From assembly GCA_024689165.1 (NCBI GenBank), contig JAILDS010000027.1:1-8397 (forward strand): DNA of 8,397 bases, given 5' to 3'. Position numbers and translations under genes: made by a program. The notes under the pieces were generated by a model. It was not told the DNA's origin. It made no database searches and saw only the letters and a list, made by a program, of their open reading frames with translations. This document shows positions 1 to 6,319 of this stretch, piece after piece; the stretch's first letter is position 1; each line of letters starts with the position of its first letter. The stretch is from Clostridia bacterium. Lineage in GTDB: Bacteria > Bacillota > Clostridia > Oscillospirales > Acutalibacteraceae.

Positions 1-1
1 C

Positions 2-499
2 TTCCTGCCCGTTCTTGTTCAGCTGGCTTATGCCGTTGGACAGAAGATAGAAGTAGCACTTGACAAGGAGTCTTTTCGTCTCGATATCCTCGGGCGGAGC
101 TTCTGCGTTGAGCAGAGAGGACATCTTGAGCAGGCACATCATGAATGCCATGAACTCCTTGGGATGCTTCAGAACGCCCTTCATCTTAGGCAGCGTCGCG
201 GGACCGATCTTGCCTTTGAAAAAGGCGTTGAGCGTCTCGACCGATTTGAATTCGAGCTCCACCATCGGCTTGGGGTCGAGCTTCGGGTGAACGAGCCATT
301 CGTCGCCATTCACCTGAAAGTGCGTCGCGTAACGTCCGCCCGGAGCGTCGGGATCGTCGCAGGAGACCTGATACACGCAATGCACCTTTTTGAACATCTT
401 GTTTATCTTCGGGTCGTCGGCGGCGATGGTCTTAAGCAGCGGCAGAGCGGCGTTGAGGAATATTTTGTTGGTCAGAAGATCTTCTTTGCTTGTTGCCAT
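2..499 (-). CDS. SCP2-like protein, partial (C-terminus beyond left edge)
   Basis: Last visible gene of the minus-strand operon, open for 166 codons to the window edge. The start is ATG at 499-497, 8 nt after the transketolase C-half stop, with a modest AGGTGA site (504-509) overlapping that stop. Residues 38-130 look like one SCP2-type (sterol-carrier-like) lobe: beta strands around YQVS and ATHFQVNG, then an ELEFKSVETLNAFFKGKIGP stretch like the SCP2 pattern of a hydrophobic strand, a helix and a G-K turn, then amphipathic helices rich in Met and Leu. Residues 134-166 match the linker and second-lobe entry of the protein at 3703-4473 (PPEDIETKR and YLLSNGISQL here, PKDLEDKK and YLIGVAIAQI there), so it is a diverged paralog and probably also two-lobed. 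No signal peptide is seen, so it is likely cytoplasmic. A role in binding a hydrophobic ligand is inferred from the fold family only. The SCP2 assignment is by eye and could be wrong; the paralogy is firmer. Confidence 0.72.
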   Translation of the reverse strand, partial: MATSKEDLLTNKIFLNAALPLLKTIAADDPKINKMFKKVHCVYQVSCDDPDAPGGRYATHFQVNGDEWLVHPKLDPKPMVELEFKSVETLNAFFKGKIGPATLPKMKGVLKHPKEFMAFMMCLLKMSSLLNAEAPPEDIETKRLLVKCYFYLLSNGISQLNKNGQE

Positions 500-507
500 A
501 CTTTCAC

Positions 508-1518
508 CTACATATCATCGTCCCAGTTGTCGTCTTCCTCGAAGTCCTTCTTCATAACCTCACGAACGGCGTTGATGATACCGGTCGAATCAATGCCGAG
601 CATGCTCATGATGTCCTCGTGGAGACCGATCGGGGCGAACTTGTCCTCTATGCCGCACTTCTTGAAAGCGCAGGCCTTGCCGGACTCGACGACGACTTCG
701 GCGACAGCGCTGCCGAGACCGCCGACGATGTTGTGATCCTCTACCGTGATTATGCGGCGGGTGTCCATGACCGCCTTGAGGATGGCGTCTTTGTCGATGG
801 GCTTGATGGTGTGCATGTCGAGGACCCTGACCTTGATCCCCTCGTTCTCATCGAGGAACTTCGCGGCCTCGAGAGCCTGGAACACGCAGGAGCCGCAGGC
901 GATGACGGTGATGTCGGTGCCCTCATGCACCTCGACGGCCTTGCCGACCTCATAACCGTAGTCGGCATCCTTATAAAGGACCCTGTCGAAGCCTCTGTTT
1001 ATCCTGATATAGAACGGGCCGGGGGTCTCGTATGCCTTCATGACGGCGTTGTAGGTCTCGTAACCGTCGGCGGGGCAGATGACCGTGAGGTTCGGGATGG
1101 AGCGCGTCACAGCGAGGTCGCAGATGGCGTGGTGAGTGGAGCCCGCCTGGCCGAAGGAGGTGCCGGAGTGCGTCGCGATGACCTTGGCGTTGATGTTCTG
1201 GTAGCAAAGGTCGGTGTGAAGCTGGTCGGCGGCCCTCATGGAGGCGAAGATGGAGAACGTGGAAAGGAACGGGACGAGCCCCGCCTTAGCCATACCGGCG
1301 GCGATGCCGAACAGATCCTGCTCCGCGATGCCTACGTTGAAGAACCTGTCGGGGAATTCCTTGAGGAAATCGCCTATCTTGGTGGATTTAGCGAGGTCGG
1401 CAGTGAGAGCGACGACCTCGGGATGAGCTCTGCCGAGCTCAACGAGAGCTTTACCGTAGATCTCCGCGGTTGACAGGGTTGTGGAGTCAACGGAAGTATA
1501 TGTAAGTCCTCCTGCCAT
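508..1518 (-). CDS. Transketolase, C-terminal (pyrimidine-binding) subunit
   Basis: This is the second half of a split transketolase (336 aa). With the N-half it should form a TPP-dependent enzyme moving a two-carbon ketol unit between sugar phosphates or related substrates. The pyrimidine-binding domain spans about residues 12-175: NVGIAEQDLF carries the Glu (E66) that activates the TPP aminopyrimidine, ATHSGTSFGQAGSTHH (115-130) is the substrate/TPP loop, and IPNLTVICPADGYE follows. The transketolase C-terminal domain spans about 190-325 (VLDMHTIKPID, EDHNIVGGLG). The chosen ATG at 1518 has AAGGAGG at 1528-1534, inside the end of the upstream gene; an in-frame start 10 codons earlier would overlap that gene and has no such site. 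The C-terminus (327-335) is strongly acidic. Adjacency to the N-half with a 1-nt gap supports 1:1 translation. It could serve the pentose phosphate pathway, but its aminotransferase and SCP2-like neighbours suggest a dedicated substrate. Confidence 0.93.
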   Translation of the reverse strand: MAGGLTYTSVDSTTLSTAEIYGKALVELGRAHPEVVALTADLAKSTKIGDFLKEFPDRFFNVGIAEQDLFGIAAGMAKAGLVPFLSTFSIFASMRAADQLHTDLCYQNINAKVIATHSGTSFGQAGSTHHAICDLAVTRSIPNLTVICPADGYETYNAVMKAYETPGPFYIRINRGFDRVLYKDADYGYEVGKAVEVHEGTDITVIACGSCVFQALEAAKFLDENEGIKVRVLDMHTIKPIDKDAILKAVMDTRRIITVEDHNIVGGLGSAVAEVVVESGKACAFKKCGIEDKFAPIGLHEDIMSMLGIDSTGIINAVREVMKKDFEEDDNWDDDM

Positions 1519-1519
1519 T

Positions 1520-2392
1520 TTATTCGCCCTCCTTTTCCGCTCTGGCAACGCGCCCGGCGTAGTATTTCTTCAGGGATTCTTTCGCCTTTTCGTACTTTTC
1601 GTCGTCAAAGGCGCCGTAGTGCCAGAGATAATCATCCTCAATGAAATCGATGCCCGCGCCCTTTTTGGTGTTGCAGATGATCATGACGGGCTTGTCGGTC
1701 TTGTTTTCATGAGCAAAATCGATAGCCTCGCACAGCTCCTTGATGTTCTGCCCGTCGACCTCTTTAACGATGAAGCCGAAGGCGGTCCATTTGTCGGCGA
1801 AGGGCTCGAGCTTCATGACGTCTTCCGTTCTTCCGTCGATCATGCACCTGTTGCGGTCGACGAAAGAGATAAGGTTCGTGACCTTGAAATTGGCAGCTGC
1901 CATCGCAGCCTCCCAGTTGGAGCCCTCGTCGCACTCGCCGTCGCCCAGGATGCAGTAGGTCCAGTAGTCCTTGCCGAGAACTCTTGCGGCAAGAGCAGTG
2001 CCGACGGCGATCGGAAGGCCGTGACCAAGAGAACCGGTGGAGGCGTCAACGCCCCTGATCTTGGTCGAGTCGAGGTGCATGCCCATCTTCGAGCCGGAAA
2101 GGTTGAAGGTCTTGAGCATTTCGACGTCGTTGAAGCCGAAATCGCAAAGAACCGGCGCGTATGCGATCGCGGCGTGACCCTTCGAGAGGATGCATCTGTC
2201 TCTGTCCTCCCAGTCGGGGTCGTTCTTGTCGAGCTTCATGTATTTGTGGTAAAGCACGGTCAGTATATCGAGAACCGACATGCCGCCGCCGATGTGCCCC
2301 GAACCCGCCCAATGGGTGGTCTCGAGAGTCAGTTCGCGCAGCTCGTTTGCCTTCTTTTCAAGGGCGAGCCACTCGGTTTTTGATAAAGGCAT
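1520..2392 (-). CDS. Transketolase, N-terminal (TPP-binding) subunit
   Basis: First half of the split transketolase, 290 aa, the usual size for stand-alone N subunits. Visible motifs are HWAGSGHIGGGMS (27-39, the region of the conserved GHxG), SKGHAAIAYAP (70-80), GSLGHGLPIAVG (120-131) and the thiamine diphosphate/Mg signature GDGE (150-153) ending at the Asn of VDRNR (N181). The protein is cytosolic and needs the C-half for a complete active site, since TPP sits at the interface. ATG at 2392 is preferred because AGGAGGA lies 8 nt upstream (2401-2407); a TTG eight codons earlier would put that site inside the coding region. The stop (1520-1522) is one base from the start of the C-half, so the two are translationally linked. 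A gap of 46 nt separates it from the aminotransferase. Donor and acceptor specificity cannot be read from the sequence. Confidence 0.93.
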   Translation of the reverse strand: MPLSKTEWLALEKKANELRELTLETTHWAGSGHIGGGMSVLDILTVLYHKYMKLDKNDPDWEDRDRCILSKGHAAIAYAPVLCDFGFNDVEMLKTFNLSGSKMGMHLDSTKIRGVDASTGSLGHGLPIAVGTALAARVLGKDYWTYCILGDGECDEGSNWEAAMAAANFKVTNLISFVDRNRCMIDGRTEDVMKLEPFADKWTAFGFIVKEVDGQNIKELCEAIDFAHENKTDKPVMIICNTKKGAGIDFIEDDYLWHYGAFDDEKYEKAKESLKKYYAGRVARAEKEGE

Positions 2393-2400
2393 GATCTTAT

Positions 2401-2407
2401 TCCTCCT
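2401..2407 (-). promoter_or_regulatory. Ribosome binding site deciding the transketolase N-half start
   Basis: AGGAGGA on the minus strand, 8 nt before ATG 2392-2390. It excludes the in-frame TTG at 2416-2414, which has no comparable site upstream and would make the site coding. Confidence 0.8.
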
Positions 2408-2438
2408 GTATTTCAATTATTTACTTATCGGATCCCGT

Positions 2439-3689
2439 TCAACGGCGTTTCCGTACGGCCTTGAATGCGTCTTCGGCGATCTCGAGCGTGCGGTTGATGT
2501 CTTCGTCGGTCAGCGACGCGTTGATGAAGTGGTTGTGGTGGGAAGTGAGGTAAAGGCCTCTGTGAACGCATTCCTGTACCCAGTCCTGATGGATCATCAG
2601 ACTGTCGTCGTCCGCTATGCGCAGATAGAAGAGCGCAGGCTCGCCGGAAACGACGAGATGGAAGCCGTTCTCGGAGGCAGCCTTTTTGAGCCCTTCGGTG
2701 ACTTTCGTGCCGAGCTCGCGGAAGAGCTTCGGCGCGTCGAGAGCCTTGAGCTTGTTGATGCAGGCGATGCCCGCGGCGAAGGGCTCAGCGCTCATCCAGT
2801 AGGAGCCCGTGTAGGACAGGCCTGACATAGCGCTCTGGAGCCACTCCTTGCCGCACAGAGCGGAAACGTTGTAGCCGTTGGCGAGGGCTTTGCAGAAGCA
2901 GATGAGATCCGCCTCGAAGCCGTAGTAATGGTCGGACCCAGCGAGGTCGAGCCTGAAGCCGGCGCGCACGTCGTCGATTATCAGCACGATGCCCTCGTCG
3001 GTGCAGAGCTTGCGGACCTTCTGCCAGTAGCCCTCTGCCGGCGCCTTGTTGTCGGTGAAATTGCCGTGCATATAGGGCTGGGCGATGAAAGCGGCGATCT
3101 CGCCCTTGTTCTCGTCGACGAGCTTTTTGAACGCGTCAAAGTCGTTCCAGTCGACGTAAAGGTTGTTCGCGACCTCTTCGGGAAGGATGCCGGGGTAGTC
3201 GACCTTCTGGCACCAGGGGGATACGCCGTGGTAGTAGCCGTTGACGAAGATTATTTTCTTCCGGTGGGTGGCGTTCCTTGCGCACATGATGGCGCCCGAC
3301 GTGGCGTCGTTGCCGTTTTTGGCGAAAAACGCCCAGTCGGCGGAGGCGACGGTGTCGACGAGCAGCTCCGCGAACTCGACCATTATTTTAGACGGCGTGG
3401 TGACGCAGTTTTCCTTCTTGAGCTGTTCTAAGGCCGCGGCGTCGACGTCCGGGTCGTTGTAGCCGAGGACGTTCGGCCCGTAGGCGCACATGTAGTCAAT
3501 GAAGTCGTTGCCGTCAACGTCCCAGAAATGAGAACCCTTTGCCCTTTCGGAGAAGAACGGCCAGCTCGTAACGGGGATCCAGCAGCCCTCGGCGGGACCC
3601 TGATGACCGTATATGCCCGAGGGGATCACTTTTGCGGCGCGGGCGTAAAGCTCGCGGCTCTTGTCGTAATTATATACGGGTATTGACAT
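2439..3689 (-). CDS. Class III PLP-dependent aminotransferase, glutamate-1-semialdehyde aminomutase-like
   Basis: A 416-aa protein, near the usual family length. It moves an amino group using pyridoxal phosphate; the substrate is unknown. Visible class III features are an N-terminal FWDVDGNDFIDYMCAYGPN (55-73), a phosphate-binding KNGNDATSGAI (124-134), the GYYHGVSPW aromatic segment that stacks on PLP (151-159), IIDDVRAGFR (237-246) with the Asp contacting the PLP ring nitrogen, and the Schiff-base Lys in FCKALANGY (K267), followed by a GS-containing TGSYWMSAEPFAAG (294-307). The overall layout resembles HemL, but no haem gene is nearby and the NGNDAT and IDDV variants depart from typical HemL (SGTEA, FDEV), so a HemL call would be unsafe. 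The start is ATG 3689 with AAGGAGGA at 3697-3704 overlapping the previous stop, so it is coupled to the SCP2-like gene upstream. Alternatives are an amino-sugar or aminoketone transaminase, or an aminomutase on another substrate. Confidence 0.9.
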   Translation of the reverse strand: MSIPVYNYDKSRELYARAAKVIPSGIYGHQGPAEGCWIPVTSWPFFSERAKGSHFWDVDGNDFIDYMCAYGPNVLGYNDPDVDAAALEQLKKENCVTTPSKIMVEFAELLVDTVASADWAFFAKNGNDATSGAIMCARNATHRKKIIFVNGYYHGVSPWCQKVDYPGILPEEVANNLYVDWNDFDAFKKLVDENKGEIAAFIAQPYMHGNFTDNKAPAEGYWQKVRKLCTDEGIVLIIDDVRAGFRLDLAGSDHYYGFEADLICFCKALANGYNVSALCGKEWLQSAMSGLSYTGSYWMSAEPFAAGIACINKLKALDAPKLFRELGTKVTEGLKKAASENGFHLVVSGEPALFYLRIADDDSLMIHQDWVQECVHRGLYLTSHHNHFINASLTDEDINRTLEIAEDAFKAVRKRR

Positions 3690-3702
3690 TGCGCGGTCCT
3701 CC

Positions 3703-4473
3703 TTAAGCTAAGTAAAGGCCTACTCTGTCGAGTATCCTGTTGACGTTGTCGACCATAGAGATAAGCCCGCCGATGCGGATAAGACCGGTGCCGATGCTGG
3801 CGACGGCGTTGACCTTGCCGTCGAACAGGTCGCGCGCGAGCTCAATGGAGTCGAACTCCATGAAAGCTCTCGGGTCATCGGTGCGTTTTTTGAGGGTAAG
3901 CAGACGGTGATTTTTGCAGTAGATCGTCGCGGCGGGGCCGTCCTTGACGCCGAGCAGGATGCTGCCGTCGGCGATATACGAAGCGGAGAACCTGCCGACC
4001 TCGTCGTTGTTGCCTATCTGGGCGATGGCAACGCCGATAAGATAGAGCATCAGCGAAGTGCTGATATCGAAGAACTTTTTGTCCTCAAGGTCCTTCGGAT
4101 CGGGGCGCAGGTATTTTGTCAGCCTGTCCGTGAGATCCTGGAAATCCTTGAGCAGGAAGCCCAGATGCGTGAAGCCCTTCGACGGGATGGGCGTGACGGT
4201 GCCGTCGATCATGCCGTTGAACTTTTCGCAGCTCGAGAACGGGAGCTTAATGTCGCATTCGTCGATCCTGTCTTTCATCCGGCAGAAGCCGTAGGCGAAG
4301 GTGATCGAGGCCTTCGGGCCGCCCTTAACGTCGAAAGCGACGGTGATGGGCTTTTTGTTGTGAAGCAGTGCGCGGGCATCGGGGTCGAGCTCGAGCAGGT
4401 TCTCAAGCGTCCCGAGGATGCCGTACAGATTGATGTAAGCGAGCGTTTTTGCGTCCGGTCTGGAATCAATCAA
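3703..4473 (-). CDS. Two-lobed SCP2-like protein, first gene of the operon
   Basis: A 256-aa protein without signal peptide or clear membrane helix. I see two similar halves. Lobe 1 (about 43-122) has FDVKGGPKASITF, then DIKLPFSSCEKFNGMIDGTV, then amphipathic helices. Lobe 2 (about 170-255) has GVKDGPAATIY, then FMEFDSIELARDLFDGKV, then IRIGGLISMVDNVNRILDRV. The strand, helix, G-K/T turn and hydrophobic helix order resembles SCP2 (sterol carrier) domains, which bind lipids or other hydrophobic ligands. The linker (124-160) and lobe 1 match the partial gene at 2-499. The start is TTG 4473-4471, chosen because AAGGAGGA (4481-4488) lies 7 nt upstream; a GTG at 4506 would make that site coding. 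It follows the minus-strand promoter after a leader of about 60 nt, and its stop overlaps the aminotransferase ribosome binding site. Enzymatic activity is not suggested by any motif. A lipid or hydrophobic-intermediate carrier role is inference. Confidence 0.78.
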   Translation of the reverse strand: MIDSRPDAKTLAYINLYGILGTLENLLELDPDARALLHNKKPITVAFDVKGGPKASITFAYGFCRMKDRIDECDIKLPFSSCEKFNGMIDGTVTPIPSKGFTHLGFLLKDFQDLTDRLTKYLRPDPKDLEDKKFFDISTSLMLYLIGVAIAQIGNNDEVGRFSASYIADGSILLGVKDGPAATIYCKNHRLLTLKKRTDDPRAFMEFDSIELARDLFDGKVNAVASIGTGLIRIGGLISMVDNVNRILDRVGLYLA

Positions 4474-4480
4474 GATAAAC

Positions 4481-4488
4481 TCCTCCTT
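4481..4488 (-). promoter_or_regulatory. Ribosome binding site specifying a TTG start
   Basis: AAGGAGGA on the minus strand, 7 nt before TTG 4473-4471. It is near-perfectly complementary to the 16S rRNA tail. No ATG or GTG lies at suitable spacing, so TTG is the most likely initiator. Confidence 0.8.
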
Positions 4489-4514
4489 AATTGCAGAATT
4501 GTACACAAAATGTC

Positions 4515-4524
4515 AAATCGATTT
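4515..4524. repeat. 10-bp perfect palindrome in the minus-strand leader
   Basis: AAATCGATTT reads the same on both strands. It lies within the 5' leader of the SCP2-like operon, about 10-20 bp past the predicted start point. It could be a small operator, but a 10-bp AT-rich palindrome can occur by chance. Confidence 0.35.
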
Positions 4525-4540
4525 TCCGTGAACGTAAGTT

Positions 4541-4569
4541 ATTTTAACAATGTTGCATAAATTTGTCAA
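4541..4569 (-). promoter_or_regulatory. Sigma-A-type promoter for the SCP2-like/aminotransferase/transketolase operon
   Basis: On the minus strand, TTGACA (4569-4564) is separated by exactly 17 bp from TAAAAT (4546-4541), giving a predicted start near 4534 and a leader of about 60 nt before the TTG start codon. An A-rich stretch upstream of the -35 box (about 4585-4615) resembles an UP element. No other match of similar quality was seen on this strand. A second TTGACA (4516-4511) has no usable -10 box at proper spacing. Confidence 0.75.
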
Positions 4570-4573
4570 GTCC

Positions 4574-4642
4574 AACAGGGCAACAAAATCTTTATTCTTT
4601 TTTGTTTGTTCTTGTCTGCCTATTCTTGACAAACAGGGGCAA
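4574..4642. repeat. Direct repeat AACAGGG(G)CAA in the divergent control region
   Basis: AACAGGGCAA at 4574-4583 and AACAGGGGCAA at 4632-4642 differ by one inserted G. The first abuts the -35 box of the minus-strand promoter; the second sits in the spacer of the plus-strand promoter. This placement would suit a shared regulator, but two short copies may be coincidence. Confidence 0.35.
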
Positions 4643-4654
4643 TGATTGTAATAT
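4626..4654 (+). promoter_or_regulatory. Sigma-A-type promoter for the Mur ligase/Ddl unit
   Basis: TTGACA (4626-4631), a 17-bp spacer and TAATAT (4649-4654) give a predicted start near 4661. The leader before ATG 4674 would be only about 12 nt, just enough for the GGAGG site at 4663-4667. An open frame running upstream from 4563 is therefore unlikely to be part of the protein. Its -35 box lies 57 bp from that of the divergent promoter. Confidence 0.78.
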
Positions 4655-4673
4655 CTTTACCCGGAGGGAAGCC

Positions 4674-6242
4674 ATGCTGTTTTACGTTTTTCTTACTCTT
4701 GCGATCATTGCCGCCGCATACGAGATTTATCTGACGGCGGTTTCAAATATGCACATGCTCCAGCTCAACACCTACAGGAACACGGAGCAGGCGGCATGGA
4801 TGAAAAACAAGCCCGGCAAATACCTGCCGAACTGTCTTCTCGCGTTGTACGGGCTCACGTTCGTTTTCTTCGGCAACTCCGTACTCTACGCTCTGGCGAT
4901 CCTGTTTTCCCTGCTTCTCATACCGGTCAACAAGTATTATTCAAAACCAAAAAAAAAGTTCGTCGTCACCGCGAGAGTCAAAAGGATGTTCGTGACCGAG
5001 GGTGTTCTTACGGCTCTCATCGTCGCCGGTGGCGTCGTTATCTGCGTTTTCTGTCCTCAGAAATACGTTTTTCTGCTTCTTGTCGAATCTCTTGCGTTTT
5101 ATCCCATGCTCACGATGCTGTCGAACCTCATCAACCGCCCGCTTGAAAAATCCATCAACCGGTGGTACGTCAACGACGCGAAGAGGATGCTTGCGGAAGC
5201 CTCCGGGCTCGAGGTCATCGGCATAACCGGCTCCTACGGCAAAACGAGCGTAAAGTTCTACCTCAACACCATAATGTCAGCGTTCTACGACGTGCTCGTC
5301 ACGCCCGAGAGCTTCAACACGCCGATGGGCGTCGTCAAAACGATAAGGACGAGCCTTAAAAAAACGGACAGGTATTTTCTGTGCGAGATGGGTGCGAGGC
5401 ACGTCGGCGATATCAAGGAGCTGACGGATATAGTCCACCCCCGCCACGGCGTCATAACCTCGATCGGCGAACAGCATCTCGAGACTTTCCATACGGTCGA
5501 AAATATAATCCACACCAAATTCGAGCTCGCGGACGCGCTTCCGCCGGACGGGCTTCTTTTCCTCAACGGCGACAGCGAGAATATCAGGAACAACCTGCCC
5601 GACAGGCAGTTCGTGACCTACGGCATCGGCGCGGGCAACGATTATTACGCATCGGACGTCGTCGTCACAGAGCGCGGGACGGAGTTCACCGTCAACGTCG
5701 CCTCCACCGGCGAAAGCGTGCGTTTTTCGACCAAGCTGCTGGGCGAGGCGGGCGTCATCAACGTCACGGGCGCCATAGCCGTGGCGAACAATTTCGGCAT
5801 CCCGCTCGACAAAATGAAGCTGCCTGTCCGCAGGATAGAGCCGGTGCCGCACAGGCTCCAGCTTATCAACAGGGGAGCCGTCACGATAATAGACGACGCT
5901 TACAACTCAAACCCCGCGGGCTGCCGCGCCGCTCTGAACGCTCTTGCCATGTGCGGCGGCCACAAGATCCTTCTGACCCCGGGCATGGTGGAGCTCGGGA
6001 TCGAGCAGGACAGGCTCAACAAAGCGTTCGGTTCTCAGGCAGCCGGAGTCTGCGACCATATCATACTTGTCGGCGAGAAGCAGACACGGCCCATCGCCGA
6101 GGGCGCGCTTGAGGCAGGCTTTGACGAAAAGAAGCTGTTCATCGCGTCGAACCTGACAGAAGCCATGAATTTCGCGATGGCGGTCAAGACCGACGCACGG
6201 AAATTCATCCTGCTTGAAAACGACCTTCCCGACAACTATTGA
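4674..6242 (+). CDS. Membrane-anchored MurF-like Mur ligase
   Basis: A 522-aa ATP-dependent amide ligase. Residues 1-155 carry about five hydrophobic segments (roughly 2-22, 52-68, 70-86, 108-127, 131-152) in place of the soluble UDP-MurNAc-tripeptide domain of MurF. The Mur central domain follows: Walker A GITGSYGKTS (183-192, K190), FNTPMG (214-219), EMGARHVGDI (238-247), ITSIGEQHLETF (261-272) with TKFEL (281-285), where family members carry a Lys that is carbamylated in several Mur ligases. INVTGAIAVA (362-371), HRLQL and IIDDAYNSNPAG (405-416) match MurF, then the C-terminal domain has LTPGMVELG (434-442) and ends LLENDLPDNY. By family knowledge it joins a dipeptide or amino acid to a carboxylate; the membrane region suggests a lipid-linked or envelope acceptor (inference). 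The start is ATG 4674 with GGAGG 6 nt upstream. The next gene is a D-Ala-D-Ala ligase homologue, which suits a MurF-type partner. It may not be the housekeeping MurF. Confidence 0.87.
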   Translation: MLFYVFLTLAIIAAAYEIYLTAVSNMHMLQLNTYRNTEQAAWMKNKPGKYLPNCLLALYGLTFVFFGNSVLYALAILFSLLLIPVNKYYSKPKKKFVVTARVKRMFVTEGVLTALIVAGGVVICVFCPQKYVFLLLVESLAFYPMLTMLSNLINRPLEKSINRWYVNDAKRMLAEASGLEVIGITGSYGKTSVKFYLNTIMSAFYDVLVTPESFNTPMGVVKTIRTSLKKTDRYFLCEMGARHVGDIKELTDIVHPRHGVITSIGEQHLETFHTVENIIHTKFELADALPPDGLLFLNGDSENIRNNLPDRQFVTYGIGAGNDYYASDVVVTERGTEFTVNVASTGESVRFSTKLLGEAGVINVTGAIAVANNFGIPLDKMKLPVRRIEPVPHRLQLINRGAVTIIDDAYNSNPAGCRAALNALAMCGGHKILLTPGMVELGIEQDRLNKAFGSQAAGVCDHIILVGEKQTRPIAEGALEAGFDEKKLFIASNLTEAMNFAMAVKTDARKFILLENDLPDNY

Positions 6243-6319
6243 CTCCCGTGTGACGGCGGCCGCCCACGCTCGGCGCAGCCGGTCCCGGTACAGAGTATCT
6301 ATACAGAAAGGAACAGACG
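6243..6319. other. 77-bp gap with a 10-bp GC palindrome and the ddl ribosome binding site
   Basis: GGCGGCCGCC (6255-6264) is a perfect palindrome, but without a loop or following T-run it is not a convincing terminator. AAAGGAA (6307-6313) is the modest ribosome binding site for ATG 6320. No good promoter is seen, so the downstream genes are probably cotranscribed with the Mur ligase. Confidence 0.5.

Noticed and set aside
490..1473. Long plus-strand open frame (327 codons) opposite the transketolase C-half
   Set aside because: It is antisense to a clear transketolase gene, has no recognisable domain, and its Asp/Val/Gly/Leu-rich composition is what GC-rich codons give on the opposite strand.
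1481..2383. 300-codon plus-strand open frame opposite the transketolase N-half
   Set aside because: Same shadow pattern; the minus-strand frame carries intact GDGE and other TPP motifs and a good ribosome binding site.
508..2392. Split transketolase as part of a sulfoquinovose transketolase (sulfo-TK) pathway
   Set aside because: No sulfosugar isomerase, sulfolactaldehyde enzyme or sulfonate exporter is visible, and the aminotransferase and SCP2-like genes do not belong to that pathway. Genes beyond the left edge could change this.
508..2392. Frameshift or nonsense mutation splitting one transketolase gene
   Set aside because: Both halves have normal subunit lengths, their own starts and ribosome binding sites, and two-gene transketolases are common in Clostridia and archaea.
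2393..2438. Separate promoter for the transketolase pair in the 46-bp gap
   Set aside because: No paired -35/-10 boxes are visible; only the ribosome binding site is supported.
4563..4673. N-terminal extension of the Mur ligase frame upstream of ATG 4674
   Set aside because: The extension would contain the plus-strand promoter and the GGAGG site; the hydrophobic protein starts naturally at 4674.
6255..6264. GC palindrome as an intrinsic terminator between the Mur ligase and ddl
   Set aside because: There is no loop and no T-run, and the genes are functionally linked and on the same strand.
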